Shown here one piece after another: positions 25,202-38,200 of a DNA stretch of 64,000 nucleotides. The translations under genes and the position numbers were made by a program. Origin of the DNA: Chrysoperla carnea. Lineage: Eukaryota > Arthropoda > Insecta > Neuroptera > Chrysopidae. Position 1 is the stretch's first letter, and each line of letters starts with the position of its first letter. The stretch is taken from positions 43,187,935 to 43,251,934 of the forward strand of contig NC_058338.1 of NCBI RefSeq assembly GCF_905475395.1. The letters run 5' to 3'. Below the pieces are notes generated by a model. That model made no database searches. It was given only the letters and a program-made list of their open reading frames with translations, and was not told where the DNA came from.

Positions 25202-25473
25202 AATATTAAATTAAACTGACCAATTATTTATATTAGCTGACCAATTATCAGCGAATGCTTCCCGATCGCGCATAGGTGGAGTTTTTTATTTTTTCTGCGA
25301 ATGAGGTGCTAAACTTATTAATTGACCTTGAAAAACTTTAATCTTGAATAAAAAATTTTCTGATGCTGACCAATTAATGAGACCAACTGACCTTTTATGA
25401 CCAATTTCTGACCTTTCAGATGGTATAATTGGTCAATCGAAATTCCGCACATGAGGTGCTAAGATCGCGGAGC
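25202..25473 (-). repeat. right arm of the 2.5-kb inverted repeat
   Basis: Inverse of 22991-23213, with roughly 50-60 extra bases (around 25300-25350) containing a second GAATGAGGTGCTAA stretch. Confidence 0.85.
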
Positions 25474-25711
25474 TCAATTTTTTGTACATATTTTTTAATA
25501 TTTTGTAACAGGAGAATATTTATTATTTATTTAAAGAGTGAGATATATTTTTGATTATTTAAATACCCACCCCCTGACAAAATAGTGATTTATGACATAT
25601 GTAAAACTGACATTATTTATAACAAGAGGGCGGGTTTAAAGATAATTTAAACTAGAAAAGGAGGCGAAAATTTTTAACATCAGAAAAAATTCATTTAATT
25701 TAAAAATAAAA

Positions 25712-25800
25712 ATGTTAACCACTCCAGGATATGAACCAGCGTACCTTGGTTTCACAGGCAAGTGCTATACCCACACATGCACCCGGCTTACGAGAAATGA
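25712..25800 (-). repeat. tRNA-like sequence, minus strand, with short hairpin
   Basis: Minus strand reads GGGTATAGCACTTGCC (A-box like) and GCTGGTTCATATCC (B-box like). Just upstream on that strand is a small hairpin, TGACTCAAAAAATTGAGTCA. Likely another SINE head of the local repeat cluster. Confidence 0.4.
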
Positions 25801-26165
25801 CTCAATTTTTTGAGTCATCTCTCGTAAAATAAATTTGATACTGTAATATAACTGACTGTTAAATCAATGTTGGTAAATTCCTGCGTCTTCACCGTGAATT
25901 CTATAGATTACTTGCGTATAGAATGACTACAGTCCCTATTTTATGGAAGCGGTCCTAAATATGACCAATTGCTGTGTCTAAGTAGTAGTTACGCCAAGTT
26001 CAATAATCTGTTATTCATCTTATAATATTTATATATAAGATAAATTAAGATTAGTTTGTAAATTGAAAGAACTTGTACACGCACAGTTATGTATGGATAG
26101 ATATATCTGGTATTTTGTCCTACAGAGGTAAGTAAAAAAAACAATATATTTTTATTTACAGCATT

Positions 26166-26171
26166 TTTATT
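26166..26171 (-). terminator. poly(A) signal of G9a
   Basis: AATAAA on the minus strand about 37 nt past the stop codon at 26208-26210. Confidence 0.45.
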
Positions 26172-26207
26172 CAAATAAATTTAAAATCATAAATAAATAT
26201 TTCTTTA

Positions 26208-29200
26208 TTATTTGTTTAGCTGTAAAAGCAATTGCTGTTGCTGTAAGTTAATTTGTTCTTCTCTCAGTTGATACACTTTTAAAGTCGATTCAATTGTAGC
26301 ATCCGAATAGCGACAATTGCTAGCACCACAGGTACAAGTAAATGATTTACATTTAATTATCCAAAATTTTTCACCGTAATCGAACCTGCAAGGTAAGAAT
26401 AATATTAACTAAATTAATAATATTAGTCATATTTTTAGCACAAATGTTAAATATAAAGAAAATACAATGAACGGAGATCCAAACCACGTTCTGTAAGATT
26501 GCACACCAGCAATATAATTAACTGTCACTAAATCAGGGCTGGCGAACCAATGACACGTGACACATTATTTTGAGCATGCCATCGTTCACAAAGTTCACTA
26601 TGAAGTATTACTGTACGAACGAACGCGAGAGAGTCTACATTATCTATAAAACAGCATTTTAAAACAAATCACAAATCCGTTGGTCAAAAAAGCGAACCAG
26701 AGCAAAAGGAATTAATTACAAGTACAATGAATGACAGAAGTAAACAGTCAGCGTCTATGATTAAATATGTTGTCAAAAATTGTCTTACGAGTGCAGAAAA
26801 ACATAGTATATCTTTTCAAGAGGGGGAGTTTTTGAAAGAAGCCTAGTTAGAATGGACGCTTTCACTTTATGATGATTTCGATAATAAAGATAATTCAGCA
26901 CATTAAAGATACTCTATCTAGAAACAAAACAAAAGAAAGAATCTTAAAATTAGTCGGAAATGTAAAGAAAATTGGCATTAATTCCGTTCTTTTTATGTCT
27001 TGGCGAAACCGGTGGCATCACTAATCTGTATTTGGTCGATATTGCGTTTGAAACGTCATTAAAGAAGAATTATTTGTCATAACATCGTTGCTAACAACTA
27101 CAAAGGGTACAGATATTTGTACGGCTATTAAAAATTCGCTTGCTGGGAATGAAATTGATTTGAAAAAAAATTGAATTTTCTCAATAATCACGAAGTCAAA
27201 ATTATTTGACGGCACTATCTCGACGGTCTATGAGCTCATTAAATATTTTTTAGAAAAAAATGACACGTTGACACATAAATATTCGCCATCCCTGCACTAA
27301 ATAATTGGTAATAACTGTGTAAAATTCTTCTATATCATGATATCTATTATTTTTACTTTTATTTATTTTTTATATTGCAATATATTAGATAATTTTATAA
27401 TATACACACCCTAATTCTTCATCGGCAGCAATATCTCGATTTGCAAAGAATGCTATTCTTGGAAAATGTAGATCTTGGTGATCTATAAACACTCGTACTG
27501 GCAAAAGATTTGGAGAACAATGATGATTAATAAAACGAGCTAAATTACCATATTTTCTAGCATCAATACAGTAAGTTTCACCTTCCTAAATTTAGTGTGA
27601 AAAATTAAAAAACAAAATTTTATTTATGATTACATAATATAGTGCCCAAAGACATGATATATATTATTAATCAAAGGTAGATACAAGAAGAGAGGATCTC
27701 CCCTTATACCATTTAGTACATGCACCGAGCGTCAAACGATTTAAAGTGTGCCAACATCTGAGGTAATTGCTTGGGTCAAATCCATCATGTCGAAACAAAG
27801 TGTTGTTTTCATAATTGTCATTTTAGATTCATTTTTCAAACATTTGATATGAAAATTTGACATTCATTGTATGCTTTTTCTGATAAATGTCCCTATATTC
27901 AATGTACATTTTTTTGATAAATATCAATATATTCTTTTAATAAATGTATTTTTTTTATAAGTGTTTTTAACTGACCCAAGCAATTAGCACTCCTCAGATG
28001 TTGACACACCTCTCACTGTACGAGAAGATAGGCGGTACTCATTATATGTACCATGAAGGTTATAGAACAGGAGAAAGATCGCTATGTACTAAAGCATTAG
28101 CGTACCTGTCCCTAAAAATTTGTAGAATTTATAGTTCATTTTTAAGCCACCAGCTGCGCTGTCATCAAGAAGTAGTATCTGTGAAGTTAGCTGTTGTTGA
28201 TAGCATAATGTACAAATTGATATATCATTTGAAATTAGCGCACAACAGCCCGCTTTTATTGATACTACGTATTGATCGCAGCGCCTCACTTATTTTATCC
28301 ATATTTCGGGGACAATATTTTCTATAGCGATCGTTCTCCTGCCTATATGCTTCATGATATGTACTTAATGGTCTAAGGATCTCCCTTACTAGGCGTTGCT
28401 TTATTTATTTTTTTGCATTATTTTATTAATAATAAAGCATGAAGCTAATATTCTCAAACAATACTCTGTATCCACACTTGTTAATAGTAACTAAATAAAC
28501 TAAGCAAAATATTTTAAAAATAAGTATTATTAAGAAGTAACAAAATTTGGAAATGCTTTAAGAGAGATTTTAAAGTATTTTATCGTTTATTTATTAAATC
28601 CATAAATTTTAAATATTGAGATGAAACAAATAAATGACTATTTGACAGTATAAAAAATATTGTTATAGTTAATGATATTTGCAAAGATTGTGGGTTTCAA
28701 ATTCTATTTGCCATAGTATGGTAAAAATATAATAGATTATTATTTATTTAAAAAACCCCGAAACAAATTTAAATTTTTTAGCGGTTGTCACGTGATTGTA
28801 AACGGTTTGGATTGACTGTTGTTGTGACGAAATAAAACTTTATTAAAGATTAAAGTTGTTCAAAAAAACTTGAATAAAATATAATTTTTGGTTCAGCTGT
28901 AAATAGCCTGATAATAAGCCTTTTGGGTTTTCCAACTAAGAGATACTCTTTCTAGCGTTTATAAGAGCCCATATCTTCGATAAACACTTGTTCAATTTTT
29001 TGTTTTCAAGGAATCAAAATTGAATTGTTTTTTTTAAATCTAAATAATTATCAAAAAATTTCAAAAATTAAAAAAGTAATGCTTTGTACTGTCAAAAATT
29101 GGAAAAAATAATTATATGACATAAATTGATAATAATTTTCAATTTTTGTTATTATATACTTCTATGTTGTTAAAGATATATTTTGATTAAAAAAAAATGT

Positions 29201-32200
29201 AGGTATTTGATCTTAAATAAAATTTAAAATAAATAATAAAAGTGATTTACTTGGCCAGACGCAAAAAATTTAGTAAACAAAAAACAGCTGTTTTATCGGA
29301 GAATGATTGGTACAAGAACATATATATAAGTACGTGAAACTCGAGTAGAGATGGTAGCAGGAAAAAAGACGCCTTTCTGGGGAGGTCTATTCCTCGGTCG
29401 TTACGTACTTTGTACTGCGCATCAGGCTGTCTTTTGTTTTCAATCTATTGAAAGTGATTGAAAACAATTGAAATTGTTTTCAATCATTTAGACAGCTCGA
29501 TGCACAGTACAAAGTACGCATCGACCGATGACTAGACCCCACCCAAATAGGCTACGTAAATTCAGCCACGGGCGCTTATAGCTCGGCAAAGGAGATTGAC
29601 GTGAAATCTTAATTGAAAAACCAAATACAAGACATGAAAATTTAGAAATCTCTCTTAATTCAAATTTAAAAGTTTACTAATCTATGTTTTAGTCGTACTT
29701 GAGTTACATAAAATTTAACAGGTTTCATTTTAACTTGCCCAATTAAAAATTTTCCTTTATATAAAATCACTCATAATATCCAATACACATGGGTCTAAAA
29801 ATAATTACTAAATGAAAACAAACAATTAGCTGAGTTAATTGTTGAAATATCATGTATAGACTGACAGTGTTGATTATGCAATCGTTTGTTATTTATGTCA
29901 TGTAAGTAAAGAAAAATAGTCACTCTTACACACTAACTAATAAGAGTATCTTTCTTATTACTTCCACAATGTACATCGTAATAAACAAACACATACATAT
30001 AAACAACATGTCTAATTTAATATAATATATATATATATACATACTATATTTGTTATAACCTAAATGCGCCCTCACGGGTAAATAGTGATGTTTACTAAAA
30101 AATGTTTCAAACAAAAGTTGCTTATTTTTTTATAACAAACACCTTTTACCTTTAAACTTTTATTCTATCTCTAACGGTTTACTACAGACCCAAGACCCAA
30201 TTGCCCTATGTTCTCATTTACGAACTTTTTACGTATTGAGTACGCTATAAAAATTTCAGCTCAATATCTCCTCTTTTCGTTTTTGAGTTTCATGTTCACA
30301 AACGGACAGGTAGACAGTCGGAAATGGAATAATTACGTGATTTTTGAACACGTATACCAAAATTTTGATCGTGGCATCAATGTTTTTAAGTGTTACAAAC
30401 TTGGGATAAAACTTAGTATACCTTGAAATATTTCATAGATTTTAATATTGAAAAAACAAATCCAGTAGTCTACATAACGGCTTCAACAGTGACCCATTAA
30501 AAAACCAGACCGGTACAATGTTTTTACCGTGGTGACACCAATTAAGTGCGTTTGTATGTCTTTGTGATTGTGGGAAAGTACTGAGTCTATCCACTTAGCA
30601 GTGGTGTTGCTTGAACCTTTATTTCTCACAGCTTCCATTAAGATCAATTTCTTTACCTTCTAGGACTTTTTCGACGCTATTTATGAGATACACCAGTTTT
30701 GTGGATTTCCATTGTGAAGAAGCACTTTGTTATTTTTTTGAATGAATGCTGTTTTAGCACTCCATCTACAAAATGCCAATTTATAATTTTTTCCATAGTT
30801 TTTAATAATAACGCCTGTCAGTGTATTTATTTTAATATTTACAACGAGTTTCTGAAATTATGTTTTTGTAATCACTTTTTTGGTACATTGCGGTAATACA
30901 ATGATAGATAACCTTTACCAATCCAAGTGTATAATGATTTTCGAGTAACCTCTTCATAAAAAACGTCTTAAAAATTTTATTAGTCGTGTGGTTTGTTACC
31001 AGACATTTCTCGCCAAGCATTTGGAGTGGGTGTTGCATTTAAGAGAACATTTGATAATTGTAATATCTTGATAACAGTTTATTTTCGACTCTCGATCCAT
31101 ATGGTCATATAGTCAAATTTGTTGGACCTTTTTGAAGAGAGATGAATGTGATCATTTTTTGGACAAATATCATAGTCTGGATCAAAAGTCTCAATTGCAC
31201 GAATCAAAGACCGATAATGAACCAACGTTTTCTAATTACTTGTAGTACATACATTTAAATTTTCAATATTGAAAGAGAGCGACGGAATTCACGTATATTA
31301 AAGTGGGATCTGCATCCGCTAAATTTCATGTACTCTTGTCGCTGCTCGGCTATTGTTAACGCCATCGTTATTGTAAACATACCTATACATTTCATTTTTT
31401 CAACTTATACCAATTGGTAGATATTGGTTGAGAGAAGAGAATAAATTGACGCGGGTAACTATTTAATAAAAATTGATAAATGAACGAAAACCCTTTTGAT
31501 TTACAAGCACGACTAAATTAGAACATAGATAAGACAAAACAAAACAAAATATTTACTTTTGTTAAAATACCATAACCAATTGTACATACACGACTATCCA
31601 AATCAAATAAATAGCTGTCATCTTCACGTTGATCTGCTTCTAAATCTGATAAAATTTCTCCAATATATTCACACACATATGTACCACGTTTAATAAATCG
31701 TAAAGTTTTTACACCCCATCCTTTTGTTTTTGTTCTAAATATTTGAAACCGTTGTGTTAAACCTTTTTGGACAACACGGTTTTTACACGTTATTGTATTA
31801 CAGGAACACATTTGATTACATTCAAATATCATTGGTGGATCTGGATAAAAAAACAAAATATATTAATAATATTGTTAATATAATTTACACCGAAAAACTC
31901 ATGGACCAGTATAAAAATTTAGACTAAAAAAAGATTCGAGATTCTAAACTAGACACCACTCTCTTCAATTATTAGGAGCCTTCCAAAAAACAATTTTATA
32001 AAAACTTTATTTTGAATTATAACAATTTGAATGTGTTTTTAATAAATTCGCCTTAAAATATATAAAAATATATTATTATGCCTGTAAGCCTTTCAGAATT
32101 TTTATTTCTGTTTTGAATTCTTTATCATTGATGTAAACGGCAATCAGATTCAATTTGCTAATTTAAAAAAAAAATGTTGAATCGTTATTTTTCAAAAAGA

Positions 32201-35200
32201 ATTTTTTTTTAAAACGAAGACTTTTGATCTATCCTAGTAATTGTAAATTATTAGAAAATAGGAACGATTCGATAATATTAGGCTCTTTTAAATTTTTAAG
32301 GTATATTATATATAGATAAAAAATCACTTTAGTTTACTATTCATTCTGATTCAAATTTTGAATGGATTTGTAAAAAATTGAATCGAAATCGCCAAATTTC
32401 CGATACATTTCAATATTTAATATTTTTAAGCTCTTTTAATAGGGAGATATTTTTAAACACAGCCTTTAGTGATGAGGTTACCCTGGTGGAAAAAATATTT
32501 GAAGAAAGAATAAGTCTTTATAAGTCTTAAAAACTCTGAAAATGACTTAGGAACTCTGAATTTCTCATCGTTTTTTGACTGTCTAATTCAGACTTAATAA
32601 ATCTGAATAACTCTGAATTAGATTGTCCAAAAACGTTGAAAAATTCAGAGTTATTCAGAGTTTCTATGACTTTTTCCGAGTTTTTATGCTTATTCTTTCT
32701 TCAAATACTTTTCCACCAGGGTAGCTGTCGAAAGATAGCTAGACAAATTTTATAACTTTTTTAGTGTATTTACATCGAAAGAGAAACAAAGAAATAAAAT
32801 AATACCTAAATAATCAAATTCAGGTAACAATCTTTCTTGATCATCGTACCAACATCTCAGCGATATGTTGTTACACTGACAAGATGGTGTTCCACATTTA
32901 TCCTCACATCGACAGAATTGTAATGTTGTCACTTTTCTATCAATTCTTATATCTGCAGTAATACAATTTTCTGTTATATAAATAAAATCGGAAGGCTTTG
33001 GTTCGTCATCACAAGAGTTAATACACTGAATAGGATTTAATTCTTTGCCATTAGATATATCACTGAAATTAATTAAAATAATTTTTTTAATACTATGATT
33101 CAAGAAATAAAAAAGGTGGATTCAGACGTATTTGATAATCATCCAAACTCATTTAAGCCATTTTTTTTATTTGGAAGTAGAATTTCAGTATTCTACCTTT
33201 AATCAGTTTTTAATTAGCATGCGTTAACTTTCTATCAAACGGCAAACCGCTTCCATCGATTAAATACGTGAATAAATGTCATAATTATTTTTAATTGCAT
33301 GCACCTTTCTTCCCGAAACATTTTACTTACTATGCTAAAACTGGATCTTTAGATGGAACATTTGAAAACATGGCTCGTAATTGTATATTTAACGATATTA
33401 TATCTCTACACTTTTGTGATTTTTCACCACAACAATCCAGTGGTGTTTCACCATCAGAATTGACATAATCTGGTATTGCTTTGTGAGCTAACAAGATAAT
33501 TATACAGTCATATCGATCTTGACGTGCAGCAATATGCCTAAAAAATATTTAACCGTCATATAAAAAAATTTTATGAAATTATTCAAATACAAATTCATAG
33601 GGTTTATTATTAATTTGAGTTTCACACAATGTTTGATCATTAATAGTGCAATTTGTAGATACAGGCAATGTATTATATAAATTATGAAATCATTGTGTGA
33701 AAACTCGAATAAATAAAATCATGAAACGATTATAAGTAATTTCGTGAAGGGCGTTAAAAAAGAAAAGAATTGCAATGCTTGTACTTTTTGCCAGTCATGT
33801 AACTGCATAATAAACTTTTAAAAGATTCGTAAATCTTTTTGTTATTAAATTTGGTTAATTAACTAAACGATTTATTTGTATTGTAGACTTTTCAATTTCT
33901 GGTATCAATAAGGACACAGAATCAAAGTATTCATCGATTTAAAGACAAATGCCGGCCGCAAACTGTCATTGCATTTTTTTAAAGGTACTGATAAGTTGTC
34001 AGTAAATAAAAGTATAATAGAAAATAATTTTATTAGTTTTGTGAATATAAAAAATGAACATACAAAGGAGATTCTTTATGAACGTTTTTAGCATTAACGT
34101 CAACCCCGAGACTTAATAATAAATCTATTGTTTCGTAATTTCCGCCAAACGCAGCCCAATGCAACGGTACATTATGTTCTAAATCTCTAATTTGTGGATC
34201 GGCACCACGCCACAATAAAAATCTTGCAATATCACCATGAGCATGTTCACACGCCCATACTAATGGTGTCCATCCTCCATCATCTTTTTCATCAATAAAT
34301 TGTTTATCGTTATTTGACGAAGACACTAATATTTTACATCCGTTTAAAAACCCTATTTTAGCGGCTAAATGTAAAGCAGTCATTCCATCTGGCCCTTTAA
34401 ACGATATCTTGGCACCATTTTTAATTAAGAAATATAACATTTCTTCATGAAATCCAAGTATTGCGTTCATTAACGGGGTTTTTTGACCATTGTTTATAAC
34501 ATTCACAGATGCACCGGCTACTAATAACATATAAGCAGCTATTTTATGACCACCTGTGCATGCTGCATGTAATGCTGTATCACCATCGTGACTGTCAATA
34601 GACTGTTGTAAGTCGATTCCACTTGCTAAAAACAAGAAACTCATTTTGAATACGATCAAGATATTATTACGACGCCAAAGCAAAGGTTTAAGGTTATCTA
34701 GGTTGAAAACGAATTGAAAAATTATAATTTCTCTAAAAGAGGTATTTTATATTTTATATTTAAATTTGGTCGATGAGAATATAGAAAAAATTAATTTTAA
34801 TTTTGGTGTTTCAAATTTAAAAAAAAAAAAAAGATAATTCTAATGATAATCTAATAAAAAGAAGTTGGTAAAAAATTGGGGGACAAAATATTTGGAGTCT
34901 TTTTTGCCCAACAAAAAAATTCAATGCAAATATCTTTGAAAATATGGAAAATGCAATAAAAGTTACTAAGAAACAACTTAAAGAATGAAAATTTTTCTAC
35001 AAATGGTTATCTGCCATTGTATTTTGAATCATTGTAAATTTTTCTTATTTTGATAGAAAAAATCGAAAAGCATAGAATTTAGCTAAGTAATATTTTATAA
35101 TACTCTAATAATCGTATTTTGTAGTAGTAATGGTAGCACTACTTTTTGTAAACACTATCGAAGGCAAAGCTTTCTAAATATCAAGGTATCAAGATAAAAC

Positions 35201-38200
35201 TATGGGGATAAATCTCTTGACTGGCTTATATTTGTTTACCTATGATTTCAGATAATTTTTCTATATCCCCAGTTTCAGCAGCTTCATAAAGATCTTCAGA
35301 TGTAAACAAAAATCCATTATCGTTTTTGTTTGTGCATAATTTTGAAAGTTTTTTGTAATTTTCATTTTCCAAATAATATCCATTATCTTCAACCATCTTA
35401 TATTGATCGTGTTCTATATATTGGATTTTCATTTTTGCAGCAGGGCTAAAAATTAAGAACATTCACAATACTAAAATTTACAAAAAAAAATTGTTATAAC
35501 TTACTAATAAGATCTTTGGAATGGTAAAAATGCAAGTTTAATTGAAGATTTCATTATTAATTGTACTTCTTTTTGGTTTTCTATTAATCCACAATGTAAA
35601 CATTGCAGAGGTCTTTCTTCCAAATGTTGTCCGTCATACGTCACATCGATAATACTAGCACACTCACGGTGATATTGATGACCATTTTTACAGCAAATAA
35701 AAGTTCCCTACAATTAAAAAAATAACTAAGTGGAATATGACCATTTTTAAAATAGATTTTTTGTTGTTGTTATTTCTGCTATCATCGTACAATACAACCA
35801 TACAAAATTATATTCTATTTCTTCTATATCGTATCATGCAAATTTTTTATAGAAAATGGCTTTCTAGTAAAATATGTTGACATTTATGAAGCTATATATA
35901 GGAATAGGAAGCAAATGTCAGCTTTAATTTAAATTTTTATTATTATTTTACCTCAGTACAAAACATGCCACATCCGGGACAACAATTGTGTCGAATAATT
36001 CTTTGGAAATGCACCGTACAAAGAATTAAAAATGGTACTCTATTAGACGGACGCCGAATATCCGAAATATCTGCCATATTATTACATCCAATACACTTTC
36101 CACTTACACTATCCACAGCAGTACAAAACATTTCTATAAAAAATCAAATTACAAAATCTAAAGTTAAATTATAATTTCAATTAGATAACATTTATCATTA
36201 CCATTTTCGTTTGAAATTTCTATTTCAATTTGGGTTCTTTTTAAACATAGACAAGTTTTCAAGCCTTCCAATTGTGGGATTGCTGGTGGACTCTTTGATT
36301 GATCTGGTGGCAGTTTATCAGTTTGATCTACTTGTTGTGGCGAAGTAGTTTGACGATGTGATCGTCTTCGAACAATTGTAGGCAATGCATTTTCCAATAC
36401 ATTTTTGCTGTCGCTGTCACTTGTTTTCCGTCTCGTTAAAGGTTTTTTGGCTTCTGCTGATAATGAAATTAAAGGAATTGCATTATCATTTTCGAGAATT
36501 TCCGGTGACAATTTATTGTCAATTGTATCCGAAGGATTTTCAGTTTCATTTGATATACTTTCAATTTGATTTGAGGTATTTTCAATTGTTAAAATCGCGT
36601 TGTCAATTACGGCCTCAACATTCTTTTTTGGAAGCCTTAGGTTTTTTACATTTTTATTTTTTTTAGGAGGTGTTTTTTCTTTTATATCTGAATCAATATT
36701 TTCAGAAATTATTTCAGATAAATTTTCATTGGATTGAGGTAGTAAAGAATTATTTTCTAAAGATGTCGAAATATTTTCATTTGAATTATTTTCATCGTTC
36801 GATTTAATTTTTTCACTAATCGAATTTCGACGTTTATTTCGAGGACTTTTCGGTGGTGTTTCCGTATTATTTAACTTCTTCGGTTTTAAGCGGCGACTTA
36901 ATCTCTGTGGCTTTACAGTCTCATTGTACGACTTTTCTTTTCGCGCAATTGCACTTTGTAAGACAGTTTCACCGAAATCTTTACTTAATCGACGTGATGA
37001 TCGTTTTAATCCCGGATTTTCAACTGTTAATTTGTTACGTAACGAACTGCGACACCGTGGACGAATATTATCTTCCCTACAACAAATATTTATAGAACTA
37101 TTTTTTTTAATTTTACTGAAATAATTTTTATTGGACTCCGAATATCTAAATTCATAATGTTGGATGGTATGGTATGTTGGATATTATTCATTGTGACTAT
37201 TAATTATAACTTTTGATAAAGCCCGATTTGGAAAAGCTCTTCTGCGACACCGTGGACGAATATTATCTTCCCTACAACAAATATTTATAGAACTATTTTT
37301 TTTAATTTTACTGAAATAATTTTTATTGGACTCCGAATATCTAAATTCATAATGTTGGATGGTATGGTATGTTGGATATTATTCATTGTGACTATTAATT
37401 ATAACTTTTGCTAAAGCCCGATTTGGAAAAGCTCTTTAGAAAATATATTTCTAAATCTATATGGTTGATTTTATATGTCGAACAATAAAAACAAACACCT
37501 GTACTAAGATAAAACATCACAAATTTAAAACATTTTATTTCATTTGGTAACTTGATGGTTAACCTAATAGTAACCTAATATATGCTCCTATATGGAAAAT
37601 TAAGTTTAAGCACCGTGGTGTCAGTTTTGCGCAGTACAGGTGAGTACTGGTGAAAATGTGAATGTCACACCCCTTGATATCCCACCCCTGCACCAACAAA
37701 TATGTGCGGTGTGGATACTTACTCTGCATAAGTATTCTTAGTGAATGACATAAATACCGCACAGAAATAATCACGTAGGGCTTCGGAAATTGACGGGAGA
37801 TTAAAAGTTTTTTTTAAAATTTCGGTTACCGAAGTTATCGGACTTATTTCTGTACTGGATTTATGGAATTCGCTTCAAATACTTATGCAGAATTAGTATC
37901 CAGCAACGCCATATTATTTACTGGTGCATGGGTGAGATACTAAGGTGGTGACACCCATATTTTCATCTGTACTCTCCTGTACCGCGCAAAACTGACACCA
38001 TGGTGCTTAAACTAACTTTTACATATAGGAGCATCTTTTTGAACATGTTTCTTGGTGGGTCATTTTACTCGAAAAATTTCAGCATGGGCTTGTGGTCTAT
38101 CAGAAAGTAAAGAAATTCTATTAGTACTAAATTACAGTTCGATCAAAATGAAAAGAAACCGAATAAGAAGGAAAGTGAATGTATATTTATGTGTAAATAA

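Noticed and set aside
30460-31060. Possible transposase remnant on the minus strand in the large G9a intron
   Set aside because: Short fragments looked transposase-like, but no motif, end repeat or target duplication could be fixed.
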